A stretch of DNA of 19,338 nucleotides. Origin: Planctomycetota bacterium. GTDB taxonomy: Bacteria; Planctomycetota; Phycisphaerae; UBA1845. Below the pieces are notes generated by a model, which was not told the DNA's origin, did not search any database, and was given only the letters and a program-made list of their open reading frames with translations. The position numbers and the translations under genes were made by a program. The DNA is taken from positions 1 to 19,338 of the forward strand of contig JADFHG010000005.1 of NCBI GenBank assembly GCA_022567365.1. The letters are read 5' to 3'. Shown here piece by piece: positions 6,598 through 14,959 of this stretch. How positions within the stretch are numbered: the first letter of the stretch is position 1; each line of letters starts with the position of its first letter.

Positions 6598-8202
6598 ATG
6601 GGCCATCAAACGAGAGAGTTTGGGAGCGGGTCGTCGTCGAACGCTCTACCGCTGAATCCGATCGGCGCCTCCGCGCCGGTCGCCGGAACCCGCACCGCCT
6701 GGATTATGGTGGCGATGGGTTGCGCCATCGTATGGCTGATCGTACGCGCGATCTTCTTCCTCGGCATCGCCGGCAGCGATGACATGTACTACATGCGATT
6801 CGCCGCTGAGTGGGACCGTTCGCCGCTCACCCATTGGGAAGCCAGACTGGTCGGCAACGGGCTGACCGCGCTATCTATCAGCGCGTTGGGTCGCTCAGAA
6901 CTTGCGGCGACGCTGCCGTCGCTAGTCGCTTCGGGTGTCATCCTGGCCTGCGTGCTCATCTGGTGTCGACTTCGCGGCAGCCTGCGATACGCCTGGTGGG
7001 CGGGGATGTTCACCGCGGTGGTTCCGCTGGACGTCGAACTCGGTACAACCATCTCGCCACACACCATCATGGCAGCGCTGATGGTCGTGGGAACGCTGGC
7101 GTATCTTTGGCCGACGAACACGACGGCGGCGCGATGGGTTGCCGCCGTATGTCTGTCGCTCGGTGTCGTGACCCATTTCGCCGGGGTCTACTATGTGTTC
7201 GCACTGGCGGTTGCGGGTCTGATCGTTGACCGTCGACGGTACCTTCCGATTGTTCTGCGAACGATGATCGTTGGGGTTGCGCTGCTGGTGGCGGACATGG
7301 CGGTTTTTCATTTCATGTTCGGCGATGCCTTCTGCCGGTATCGTGTGTGTCAGGCCGAAACGACCTACATGATACATATGGTACCGCGCAGCCTGGACGG
7401 CAGCTTCGACTGGGAGCGATTCCTCTGGCCGATCCGCAATCTGTTCTTCAGCAAGGCGCTGGGTATTGCGATCCCCATCATACTCGTCGTCGCGTGGCGG
7501 AACCGGCGGCGTATGGAGCCCTCCGACCGTATCGGAGTGCTGGCGTTTTGCGGTTTTTGGTGCTGGATTAGCTTCGGCTCGGAGGTTCCCTGGAAGTACG
7601 TACCGTTCGATCGGATGACGCGTTTCATGCACCCCGCGTTGTTCCTCATTGCCGGGATGTTCGCGGTCGGCGTCGCAGGTCGCCGGAGATCGTGGATGTC
7701 GATGGTCGCGGGTGCGACGGTCATCGCGATGTTCATGCTGAACCTGTTGTGCGGTGGAAGCTGGGGGCAGAACGCAAAGATTTCCCGCGAGCTATTGGCA
7801 TACGCACGGGACCACCCGGGTCGGCGATTCGTGACGGACTACCATACGCTCAACGAAATGTACATTCTCAACGGCGTCGAGAGCGTACCGAACGTCGCCA
7901 CGATCGACACGATTCCACGATCGCGGCTGCTCGACGGTTCCGCCGAGCGCGTGCCGCCTAGCGAAGCCGCACACTATGGTGCACTCTTGATCAACCCGCT
8001 GAACGTCGCGCGCACACCGGGCTTCGCGGTGTTCAGCGCGGAATACGGCGGTCGGACGGTGTTTGAAACCGAGCCGCGCTATCGACACATCTGCACCTTG
8101 CTACCGCCGCTGCGCGGGTTGCCGTGGGCGATCCGCAAACCGGGCGCCCGGGTGCTGGCGTTTGAGTCCGCTTCCTCGACCGTCGCCATGCGTGGCGAGT
8201 GA
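6598..8202 (+). CDS. GT39-like polytopic membrane glycosyltransferase
   Basis: This is a 534-residue integral membrane protein. After a ~33-residue polar N-terminus, a first transmembrane helix (~34-58) leads into the loop GSDDMYYMRFAAEW. The acidic pair D61-D62 sits where PMT/ArnT/GT39-family enzymes keep their catalytic aspartate. About nine to eleven further hydrophobic segments follow up to ~residue 385, then a soluble C-terminal domain of ~150 residues. Family role: transfer of a sugar from a polyprenyl-phosphate donor on the outer face of the membrane to protein, lipid A or a glycan. Donor and acceptor cannot be told from sequence. The ATG at 6598 is supported by a weak AAGG 9 nt upstream. 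It is convergent with the polysaccharide cluster ending at 8399 and could serve it. A second GT39-like gene lies at 18673. Confidence 0.8.
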   Translation: MGHQTREFGSGSSSNALPLNPIGASAPVAGTRTAWIMVAMGCAIVWLIVRAIFFLGIAGSDDMYYMRFAAEWDRSPLTHWEARLVGNGLTALSISALGRSELAATLPSLVASGVILACVLIWCRLRGSLRYAWWAGMFTAVVPLDVELGTTISPHTIMAALMVVGTLAYLWPTNTTAARWVAAVCLSLGVVTHFAGVYYVFALAVAGLIVDRRRYLPIVLRTMIVGVALLVADMAVFHFMFGDAFCRYRVCQAETTYMIHMVPRSLDGSFDWERFLWPIRNLFFSKALGIAIPIILVVAWRNRRRMEPSDRIGVLAFCGFWCWISFGSEVPWKYVPFDRMTRFMHPALFLIAGMFAVGVAGRRRSWMSMVAGATVIAMFMLNLLCGGSWGQNAKISRELLAYARDHPGRRFVTDYHTLNEMYILNGVESVPNVATIDTIPRSRLLDGSAERVPPSEAAHYGALLINPLNVARTPGFAVFSAEYGGRTVFETEPRYRHICTLLPPLRGLPWAIRKPGARVLAFESASSTVAMRGE

Positions 8203-8398
8203 TAATCCGCGGCTCCCGGATTCCTCAGTTGGAAAGGGAGGAAGTCGATCCAGCGGATTCCGCATGCCCCAACAGCGTTGATGACCCCGCCTTCGGCGCC
8301 GGGCGACGTCTGCCGGCGCTCGTTCAGCTCCCGTTCTTTTCGGTGAACGCGAAACACACACCGGCAACGTAACGCTCATAGTCTGATCACCCATAGGG
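8203..8398. other. Convergent intergenic gap
   Basis: 196 bp between two convergent genes. No T-rich terminator hairpin and no gene recognised. Confidence 0.4.
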
Positions 8399-9682
8399 TC
8401 AATGCTGACGCCGCTCCGTTGCCGGCAAGACACAATCACCTATTGAGTTCGAGTCCATCGGCTCAAGCCGTCGCCGAGCGGAAGAACGTGCATCTTCGAC
8501 GTTGTCCGTGTGCTTGGTCGCCTGGCCGTGGACGGGCTGGTGAGACGGCCAAAGGTGACGTTCGCTGGGGACGAAGGACGCGTACAATCGCTCATACGCC
8601 CGAACGCACTCGGCGAAGTCAAACCGATCCACGCGCGCACGCGCGGCGGCGGCAAACGTCCGCCGTTTGTCCGGATCGCGCGCAAGAACGACGATTTCCG
8701 ATGCGAGACGATCCACGTCGGCAGCGGCGACGATCCGCCCATCAACACCATCACGAAGCACCCGCGCATTGTCGCCAACGTCGGTCGCGATGATCGGCAA
8801 CCCGGCGGCCATGGCCTCGAGCAACGCGTTGGACATGCCTTCCGAATGACTGGCGCAGACGTACATGTCGAACCCGGCAAGGACCGCCGGTACGTTGTCG
8901 ATCTGACCGGCGAACCGCACGTGCTCGCCGAGCCGAAGCGCGAGAACCTGTTCGACCAATTCTCCACGGAGCAGTCCGTCGCCAACGATGAGCAGGTGCA
9001 ATTGGGGCTGCGATCGGATCGCCGAGGCGAATGCACGGAGCAAGATCGCGTGTCCCTTGACGGGCGTGAGACTCCCGACGATGCCGACGACGATGTCCCC
9101 ATGGCGGAACCCGAACGCGTTACGCGTCGCACTTCGCGATTGGTTGACGCGGCGTCCGAACACGCCTTTGTCGACGCCGTTAGGGATCACCGAGATGCGC
9201 GCGCCCGGTATGCCGGCCTCCGTTTCGAGTTGTTCGCGGCCGCTTTGCGACACGCAGGCAAACCGGGCACCCGCGCGCATCGCGAGTCGGGCCTTGCGTC
9301 GCTGGGAAGCGCCCAAGGGACCGGAATCCTGACAGCCGTGAAAACCGAGAATCAACCCAGTGCGCAAACCGGTCAGTCGCGCAAGGGTCGCATCGAACCA
9401 ACAACCCGTATTGCGCGCGTGGATGAGGACTGCCTGATTTCGTCGCGCGATTCGTGCGAGGGCCAACCCCGCAAAGCGCCGAGGTCCGCGGGCGTTCATT
9501 GGAACGACGGCGGTGTGGTCGGGCACCGCCGCGGCCAACGGACCCGGCGCGCGCATCGTGACCACCACGTGCCGAAAGGCCGTCGGGTCGAAAGCGTTCA
9601 GCAGAGCGACGAGCATTCGCTCGGTGCCGCCGCATTCGAGCGAGTGAACGACGTGGAGGATGGTTGGTGGTGTCGGTTGCAT
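8399..9682 (-). CDS. GT4-family glycosyltransferase
   Basis: This is a 427-residue GT-B fold enzyme. The N-terminal domain opens with ILHVVHSLECGGTERML, the glycine-rich acceptor-side loop of GT4 proteins. The C-terminal nucleotide-sugar domain shows GSLTPVKGH (~203-211), VGDG (~233-236) and SEGMSNALLEAMAAGLPII (~280-298). In the last of these, E281 and E289 form the E-x7-E motif that contacts the donor. It is cytosolic or peripheral to the inner membrane and is likely to add one sugar to a lipid-linked glycan. The last ~60 residues are arginine-rich, polar and unlike the family; they may be a divergent extension. The ATG at 9682 starts 4 bp after the ligase-like gene stops, so the two are surely co-transcribed. 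It is the last gene of the minus-strand cluster. Confidence 0.88.
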   Translation of the reverse strand: MQPTPPTILHVVHSLECGGTERMLVALLNAFDPTAFRHVVVTMRAPGPLAAAVPDHTAVVPMNARGPRRFAGLALARIARRNQAVLIHARNTGCWFDATLARLTGLRTGLILGFHGCQDSGPLGASQRRKARLAMRAGARFACVSQSGREQLETEAGIPGARISVIPNGVDKGVFGRRVNQSRSATRNAFGFRHGDIVVGIVGSLTPVKGHAILLRAFASAIRSQPQLHLLIVGDGLLRGELVEQVLALRLGEHVRFAGQIDNVPAVLAGFDMYVCASHSEGMSNALLEAMAAGLPIIATDVGDNARVLRDGVDGRIVAAADVDRLASEIVVLARDPDKRRTFAAAARARVDRFDFAECVRAYERLYASFVPSERHLWPSHQPVHGQATKHTDNVEDARSSARRRLEPMDSNSIGDCVLPATERRQH

Positions 9683-9686
9683 GGGA

Positions 9687-11033
9687 TCAATATGGAGCCG
9701 CGAGAGAGATTTCGCCGGCGGACAGGGGTTCGCTCAGCGGCTCCAGATGGGGTTCATTCTGGTGTACCTCCCCCAGCACGACTCGATAGAGGCACAATGG
9801 GAGTGCATGCACCCACCAGTACGACTCGCAATATAGCCGTTCGGTTCCGAGACCGGCCACGAAGTAGGTTGTGATCGAGACCAATAGTCCGTATACGAGA
9901 TACCGCGTTTCCGCCGGCGCCTCGCACCGGTGCGCGAGCTTTGAGACACGGTACAAGTACCAAAGGGGCAGTGTGGTCAGCAGGATGATGAGGAAGACCC
10001 CGGGTATGCCAAACTCGACGGTGCACAGAATGACCGTATTGTGCGACGCGCGGCGGTAGAGCGCCTCGTCGTATACTCCGACGACTTTGGTGAATCTCCC
10101 CACACCGATACCGAGCGGGTGGTCGCGCAGGATCCTCGGTGTGACCTTCCAGATGTCGAGCCTGCGGCTCGTGGCTCCGTCGGTTTCGACTAGCCTTGGA
10201 TCGATAAGCGTTGCGATACGCTCCCAGTAGTAATTGTCGGTCAGCGCAAACGTCCCGATTGCGGCGACCCCCAGCAAGAGTCGTAGTCGCAGCTTCTTGC
10301 CGCGCGGGACCATGACCAATGCGACCATCGTTCCGACGGCGATCCCGATGAACGCGCCGCGCGTACGGCAGAGGATGATTGCGTTGGCGGCGAAGGCGCC
10401 CGCAACCGTCGCCAGAACGCGCCACCGCCAATTGATCGCGATGATCGCCGACACGCCGATCAACGGGAGCATCGCGCTCATGTGGGCCGCGAGACCGGAA
10501 GTCGTGGCGAAATCCGGACCGCCAACCTCATTGAGACGTCCGTGGGCGTACTCGGCCGCAGGCGCCGTGTATGCGTCGTATCCGAGGGAGAGGCTTCCCA
10601 CAACCAAAGCCCAGAGAAATATCCGGAAGTTGCGCCGCGTCGTGACGATGTGGCAGAAGATGATGACGAACAGCAGCATCTTCCAGAACTTGGCGAATAC
10701 GAGCTCCGTGTACTCGTCCGTCACCTCGCCACGCAAGAGGTTGAGCGATCCGATGGTGACCATGGCAACGATGCACCATTCCCACGACGAAATGAACCGA
10801 ACGGTCTTGATGTGGTCTCGTTTCCCGACGACCAGTCCAATCACGATGGCGAGAAACGCGACGAGCGCATAACGGATCTCCATTCCGGAGAGCGGAATCC
10901 CCCACCATTTCGACGGGGGGTCCGTCTGGTAGATCATGACGTACGTCACGACGCCCCAGATCGGATTGAACACCGACAGGAGACAGCCGACCCAGAACAG
11001 TCCGAAGAAGAGAATGGTCTTTAGAGGCCACAT
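9687..11033 (-). CDS. O-antigen ligase/polymerase-like membrane protein (Wzy_C family)
   Basis: This is a 448-residue polytopic membrane protein with about ten to twelve hydrophobic segments. The mid-protein motif CRTRGAFIG (~222-230) and the long extracytoplasmic loop (~265-335), which ends in the ASHNT motif (H331), match O-antigen ligase/Wzy_C proteins. In those, loop arginines and the histidine are needed for glycan transfer. The N-terminus ('VFNPIWGVVTYVMIYQTDPP') resembles exosortase-associated O-glycosylation ligases, but no exosortase is visible here. Role: either polymerises repeat units or ligates an undecaprenyl-linked glycan onto lipid or protein at the periplasmic face. The ATG at 11033 has no good Shine-Dalgarno sequence, and no better in-frame start was found. 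A 424-bp gap separates it from the upstream gene, so it may have its own promoter. GT4 follows after 4 bp. Confidence 0.85.
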   Translation of the reverse strand: MWPLKTILFFGLFWVGCLLSVFNPIWGVVTYVMIYQTDPPSKWWGIPLSGMEIRYALVAFLAIVIGLVVGKRDHIKTVRFISSWEWCIVAMVTIGSLNLLRGEVTDEYTELVFAKFWKMLLFVIIFCHIVTTRRNFRIFLWALVVGSLSLGYDAYTAPAAEYAHGRLNEVGGPDFATTSGLAAHMSAMLPLIGVSAIIAINWRWRVLATVAGAFAANAIILCRTRGAFIGIAVGTMVALVMVPRGKKLRLRLLLGVAAIGTFALTDNYYWERIATLIDPRLVETDGATSRRLDIWKVTPRILRDHPLGIGVGRFTKVVGVYDEALYRRASHNTVILCTVEFGIPGVFLIILLTTLPLWYLYRVSKLAHRCEAPAETRYLVYGLLVSITTYFVAGLGTERLYCESYWWVHALPLCLYRVVLGEVHQNEPHLEPLSEPLSAGEISLAAPY

Positions 11034-11457
11034 GCATTTTGCCGAAAGAAAAATCGCGCGCCGTACACCGGACCGTTGCCACGACTACGAATCCCGCGAT
11101 CAACCGGGCAGGATCGACCGTGCACTGTTGCCGCGGCATCGTCCGTCTCATCCCACCCACCAAGCAATCGATCCGCACGACCGTATCGTCGCCACGGGCC
11201 GCACTCGACGCGCACCGATTCGCGCCGACTGTATCGATCTTATCGGTAGTACAATCCGCACACTGAACCGGGGCGCTCCACGAGAGGCGCTCGGGAGATT
11301 CACGAAGCCGGAAGGTCGAGGATGGGGATGGTTGGGTCTTGCCGAAGTGGGGGCTGCAAGTTCGCCCTGATCCGCGACGAACCGGTGAGATCAAGGCCCC
11401 TCCGAACCACAATCGAACCGACGGTGTGGTATCGCGGCACGCCGGCGCAGCCCGGCG
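11034..11457. other. Gap inside the polysaccharide cluster
   Basis: 424 bp with no recognisable gene, the longest gap inside the minus-strand block. It may hold a promoter for the ligase-like and GT4 genes, but none could be identified by eye. Confidence 0.45.
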
Positions 11458-11458
11458 T
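11439..11458 (-). terminator. Weak hairpin at the end of the Alg13-like gene
   Basis: ACGCCGG (11439-11445) pairs with CCGGCGT (11452-11458) across 6 nt, right at the stop codon. No T tract follows on the minus strand, so termination is only a possibility. Confidence 0.25.
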
Positions 11459-11907
11459 CACGACGACAACCTCAAGGTGAGTTCTCGTGCGAGATCCTCG
11501 ACCCCCAGCCCCCCCAAGCGCAGGGCCGGATGAACCTCGGCGAGCGCTTCGGCAAGCCGCTCAGGCCCGTTGATCCAACAATAGTCGAGACGCTCGGCGA
11601 GCGCCCCGGCGTATTCGAGTTGATGATTATCGATTTTGAGGGGGTCCACGACGGCAACGAACGGCCGGTGCAGGTCGATGAGCTCCAAAAGGGATCCGAC
11701 ACCGGCGTGCGTGACGGTCACGTCCGCGGCGAGTAGCCGTTCATGCATGTCGCGTACGAATCTCGCGAACTCGATGTGCTTCGGCACGTAGCGCCCGACA
11801 CCGATCTGCGCGAAGACATCGCCGGCAATGACACCGGTGGCGACGAGGTCATCGACCTTCTCGATCAGCGCGTCAAAGCGTTCCGTGCCGACCGTAATGA
11901 AGATCAT
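11458..11907 (-). CDS. PssE/EpsE/Alg13-like glycosyltransferase catalytic subunit
   Basis: This is a 149-residue protein, the usual size for bacterial Alg13 homologues. It begins MIFITVGTERFDALI, the canonical GT28 C-terminal-domain start. The donor-binding motifs are THAGVGSLLE (~66-75) and DNHQLEYA (~93-100). It supplies the nucleotide-sugar-binding half of a two-subunit transferase. The membrane-associated Alg14/PssD-like partner is encoded just upstream and overlaps it by the 4-bp ATGA (11904-11907). That overlap fixes the start at 11907; an in-frame ATG at 11961 would put 18 non-conserved residues before the family start. Known relatives (PssDE, EpsEF type) add the second sugar of an exopolysaccharide repeat unit to a lipid-linked first sugar. 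The sugar used here cannot be assigned. Confidence 0.88.
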   Translation of the reverse strand: MIFITVGTERFDALIEKVDDLVATGVIAGDVFAQIGVGRYVPKHIEFARFVRDMHERLLAADVTVTHAGVGSLLELIDLHRPFVAVVDPLKIDNHQLEYAGALAERLDYCWINGPERLAEALAEVHPALRLGGLGVEDLARELTLRLSS

Positions 11908-12473
11908 ATGCTTGAGCCCGCGAATCGTGCCCTCGAGTACTTCGTGACCAATTGGGGCCATTGGACGTACATATCAGTCGCGAGCCTGAGGTGGTATATG
12001 ATCCGCCCGGACCTCGACAGCTTACTAATCCGGGTGATGGACTCTATGAAGACGCCGCGTTTGCCCCATAGTCTTGCGGCCGTGAGCAGCGGAATCGCGC
12101 TCGAATGGGCAACGCCGAGGATGGCGCACGGGTTGAGACGCCGTACGAGTATCGCGCTTTCGACAAAGGCGGCGAGGAAACGACCGATGTTGGTGACGTG
12201 CCGCCATGGATGCTGTCGCGTTTGCCCGAGACTGCGTAGCGGATACCGCCTACCGGCATGCGGCATGGGCAGTCTCTTTACGCTGTGGTTGCCGCAATAA
12301 TGGGAGTAGGCATATGCAAACCGAAATCGCTCCGCCGGCATCCGTTCTATGATCCGATAGAGTTCGCGATGCCACCCCCCACCCGCCAGCGCCACCAGAA
12401 TGAGCGCCCGCTCGTCTTGCGACTCGGGTCTTGTCGAGGTCGATAGGTCGGAATCGCGCTGGTGGTCGGTCAT
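11904..12473 (-). CDS. PssD/Alg14-like membrane-anchoring glycosyltransferase subunit
   Basis: This is a 189-residue protein. It has the Alg14 features: a glycine-rich loop AGGGWHRELYRI (~30-41; the usual form is GGH), 'GVAHSSAIPLLTAARLWGKR' (~120-139), the family core VFIESITRISKLSRSGRIIY (~141-160), and the C-terminal MYVQWPQL (~168-175). In the family this subunit binds the acceptor lipid and recruits the Alg13/PssE-like catalytic subunit to the membrane. Here that subunit is encoded immediately downstream with a 4-bp overlap. The first ~20 residues are polar and unconserved. The start ATG at 12473 itself overlaps the aminotransferase stop (ATGA at 12470-12473), so three consecutive genes are translationally linked. 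Confidence 0.87.
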   Translation of the reverse strand: MTDHQRDSDLSTSTRPESQDERALILVALAGGGWHRELYRIIERMPAERFRFAYAYSHYCGNHSVKRLPMPHAGRRYPLRSLGQTRQHPWRHVTNIGRFLAAFVESAILVRRLNPCAILGVAHSSAIPLLTAARLWGKRGVFIESITRISKLSRSGRIIYHLRLATDMYVQWPQLVTKYSRARFAGSSI

Positions 12474-13705
12474 TGGGATACCGGTGTCTTGTTGGCCCGC
12501 TTGGAGTTGTCAATGGACGGTTGCATGGGTTGAGCAATCGGCACCGGACCGCGGAGTCCTTTCGCGGCCATCGACCGGGCGCCGACATCGACCTCGCCTA
12601 GGTTCCGCTCGAGTGCCCACTCGCGGATCAACCCGCAGATCAAGGTCACACGTCCGGGCTGAAGTTCGGGATACATCGGCAACGAGAGGATTCGTTCGGT
12701 CGAGCGTTGCGTGTGTATGAGGCGTTTGGGAACGACGCACGAGCGTCCGAAGGCGATTTGTTCATGGATCGGCTTCGGGTAGTGAATCGCGGTCGAAACG
12801 CCCCGCGCGGACAGATACGAGGCGAGGTCGTCGCGATCGGCGGTGCGGATCACGAAATGGTGATATACGTGCTCCACATCGTCTCGCTCGATCGGCAGTC
12901 CAACGCCGGAACCGTTGAGTTCGTTACAGTATTGCTCCGCGAGACGCCGCCGAAGGGCGTTCCAATCGTCGAGGTGCCGCAGCTTGACCCTGAGAATGGC
13001 CGCCTGGATTTCGTCGAGACGGGTGTTGTAGCCGCGCATCGTATGGTGGTCACGAACGGTTGCGCCGTAGTTTCTCGCCTCGCGGCACCATCGCGCCAGT
13101 TCGTCGTCGTTGGTGACGATGGCCCCGCCGTCGCCCATCGCGCCCAGGTTCTTGCTTGGATAGAAACTGAACGCAGAGGCGTCGCCGAGGCTCCCGCACC
13201 GTTTGCCGCGGTAGCGTCCGCCGTGTGCCTGGCACGCATCCTCCAGGACGATGAGGCCGTGTTCGTCGGCGATCGTTTGAATGGAATCCATGTCCGCCGG
13301 ATGACCGTGGAGATGCACGGGTATGATCGCTTTCGTCTTCGCGGTGACGGCGGCGGATACTTGCTCCGGTGAGATCGTGTATGTATCCGGATTATGATCC
13401 ACGAGCACCGGCACGGCGCCGACGTGGCGGACTGCGAAAGCGGTTGCAATAAACGTGCTCGCCGTCGTAATGACCTCGTCACCTGCGCCGACTCCCGCGG
13501 CCCGCAGAATGAGCGTTAGCGCGTCGAGTCCGCAGCCGACACCGATGCAGTGTTTTGCCTCGCAATACGCCGCGAACTCGCGCTCGAACGCGGAAACTTC
13601 GTTTCCTAGAATGAAATCACCCCGCCTGATGACGGCGTCGATCGCCGGACGGATCTCGTGAGCCAGGTTCTGATGTTGAGCGTTCAGGTTGACTAATGGA
13701 ATCAT
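12470..13705 (-). CDS. DegT/DnrJ/EryC1 PLP-dependent sugar aminotransferase
   Basis: This is a 411-residue protein from the ATG at 13705. The frame is open upstream to 13885, but those 60 arginine-rich residues are unlike the family, while MIPLVNLNAQHQ is a standard DegT start. Visible motifs are GVGCGLDALTL (~56-66), TASTFIATA (~81-89), HLHGHPADM (~131-139), EDACQAHGG (~155-163; D156 and Q159 hold the PLP ring), and FYPSKNLGAMGDGG (~181-194; K185 is the likely Schiff-base lysine). The family transfers an amino group from glutamate to a keto sugar nucleotide in the cytosol. With the Gfo/Idh dehydrogenase and acyltransferase of the same cluster it fits the WbpE/WlbC step, C3 amination of a 3-keto-UDP-sugar. 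FdtB/QdtB-type dTDP-sugar amination is the alternative. It is followed by the Alg14-like gene with a 4-bp overlap. Confidence 0.9.
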   Translation of the reverse strand: MIPLVNLNAQHQNLAHEIRPAIDAVIRRGDFILGNEVSAFEREFAAYCEAKHCIGVGCGLDALTLILRAAGVGAGDEVITTASTFIATAFAVRHVGAVPVLVDHNPDTYTISPEQVSAAVTAKTKAIIPVHLHGHPADMDSIQTIADEHGLIVLEDACQAHGGRYRGKRCGSLGDASAFSFYPSKNLGAMGDGGAIVTNDDELARWCREARNYGATVRDHHTMRGYNTRLDEIQAAILRVKLRHLDDWNALRRRLAEQYCNELNGSGVGLPIERDDVEHVYHHFVIRTADRDDLASYLSARGVSTAIHYPKPIHEQIAFGRSCVVPKRLIHTQRSTERILSLPMYPELQPGRVTLICGLIREWALERNLGEVDVGARSMAAKGLRGPVPIAQPMQPSIDNSKRANKTPVSQ

Positions 13706-13901
13706 GTTCTTCCGCCGAAATGGGTCTGTTGTTGGTCGACTACCGATCCCAATAGACGTACGGCGACCGTCGTGGCACATTGCCTGTGCGACGTCTTCTG
13801 CGCCGTCGAGACGATTCGACCGTGATCGCCGGCCATGGCGCGCCCAATCGCGTCGCCGGACTCCGATGCAACTCGTGCGCCGCACTCATCGCACAGCCTT
13901 G

Positions 13902-14180
13902 TTATCGGGCGCCCATTGGCGCGGCTTGAGCACGGTGCTTCGCCGAGCGACTCCAGTGATCTCGCCTTTGCCATGCGGTGGCGCCGGCACGGACCCCGTT
14001 TCGACAGCGCGCCTCGTTACACCGCAATCGCGCTACGGCACTGCGGTTGACGGACTGCGGCGGATGACAGAAGGGGGTTTGGCAGTCCTGTTGAAGAAGT
14101 AGCGGGCGCTCCACGTGGCGGCTGCGGAAGGCCCAAGAAAGTGGGCCGACAGCGGCTGAATCATCGGTCGTTGAGTTCAT
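13902..14180 (-). pseudogene. Remnant of a second hexapeptide acyltransferase
   Basis: The first 12 codons (14180-14145) read MNSTTDDSAAVG and align with MNTAIDDSAVVG, the start of the intact acyltransferase at 15827 (8 of 12 identical). They sit in exactly the same place: the ATG overlaps the preceding GT2 stop as ATGA (14177-14180). After that the frame continues to 13902 but loses every hexapeptide repeat and resembles nothing I know. I read it as the truncated downstream half of a duplicated GT2-acyltransferase unit. The remaining bases up to the aminotransferase start at 13705 show no gene. Confidence 0.65.
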
Positions 14181-14959
14181 TTTCGCAGACCAAGACCGAG
14201 TAGGAAGATGGGTCGGATGATGCTCCACCACCCCGTCAAGGGACGCATCTTCGTGTAGACCATGCGTTTCGCAGGATAGACCTTCGAGACGGGGACTTCG
14301 CATACGCGATAGCCGAGTCGGACCGTCTTGAAGAGCAGGTACGGTTCCAGCTCATATCGATCGAGCCAGTCTTGCTGGAGGTCGATCCGGGGATCCTCGA
14401 GGACTTCGCGCCGAATCGCGCGGAACCCGTTCGTCGTGTCAGTCATTTTCTTACCGGTGAACCAGGAGAACAGCGTCGGGTGGATGAATTGAGTCGCAAT
14501 CCGCCGGTAGAACGGCGTATTCTCCCATCGAGCGTCCGGCAGATAGCGGGATCCCTGAACCAAGTCCGCCTCACCCTGGAGGATCGGCTCCAGCAACCGC
14601 GGGATCTCCTCGGGACGGTCCTTGTCGTTGCCGGCCATGAAGACCAGGATGTCGTAGTCATGGTCGAGCGCGTAACGGATCGCGGTCCGCACACACGCCC
14701 CGGCGCCGCGGCGCCGTCTATGCCGAATGGTCCGACAGCCCCGTTTCTCAATGAGCGCCGTCGTGCCGTCGGTCGATGCATCGTCCACGAGCAAGAGTTC
14801 CGTTCCGCCGTCGATGCAGTCGCTGAGACGATCGAACACATGACCGAGTTTGGAAGCCTCATTGTACGCGCAGACGACTACGAGGATTCTCGCGTTGCGT
14901 CGGCACCGCGCGAGGGGCGCGGAACGTTGAATGGGTTCAGCCAGCGTGCTCATCGTCAT
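14177..14959 (-). CDS. GT2 glycosyltransferase, paralogue A
   Basis: This is a 260-residue GT-A enzyme of the polyprenyl-phosphate mannosyl/glucosyltransferase-like type. ILVVVCAYNEASKL (~25-38) starts the Rossmann-like fold, LLVDDASTDGT (~56-66) binds the nucleotide, and AGNDKDRPEEIP (~109-120) holds the DxD metal site (D112/D114). QGSRY (~135-139), NGFRAI (~177-182) and 'YELEPYLLFKTVRLGY' (~202-217) follow. The C-terminus ends GWWSIIRPIFLLGLGLRK. There is no strong transmembrane domain beyond a C-terminal hydrophobic patch. It is closely similar to the GT2 at 15824 through its whole length. The start ATG at 14959 (alternative 14953) lies inside the end of the acyltransferase gene, a 23-bp overlap, with GAGG upstream. 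Substrate not assignable. Confidence 0.87.
   Translation of the reverse strand: MTMSTLAEPIQRSAPLARCRRNARILVVVCAYNEASKLGHVFDRLSDCIDGGTELLLVDDASTDGTTALIEKRGCRTIRHRRRRGAGACVRTAIRYALDHDYDILVFMAGNDKDRPEEIPRLLEPILQGEADLVQGSRYLPDARWENTPFYRRIATQFIHPTLFSWFTGKKMTDTTNGFRAIRREVLEDPRIDLQQDWLDRYELEPYLLFKTVRLGYRVCEVPVSKVYPAKRMVYTKMRPLTGWWSIIRPIFLLGLGLRK

Noticed and set aside
8510..9874. A 454-residue plus-strand frame
   Set aside because: It is antisense to the GT4 and ligase-like genes, both with strong family motifs; charged low-complexity composition marks it as a shadow.
13706..13885. N-terminal 60-residue extension of the aminotransferase
   Set aside because: Arginine-rich and without similarity to DegT proteins, whereas MIPLVNLNAQHQ is a standard family N-terminus.
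13702..13974. A 90-residue minus-strand frame before the aminotransferase
   Set aside because: No recognisable motif, it overlaps the aminotransferase start in another frame, and its sequence is unlike a conserved protein; possibly decayed DNA of the lost acyltransferase.
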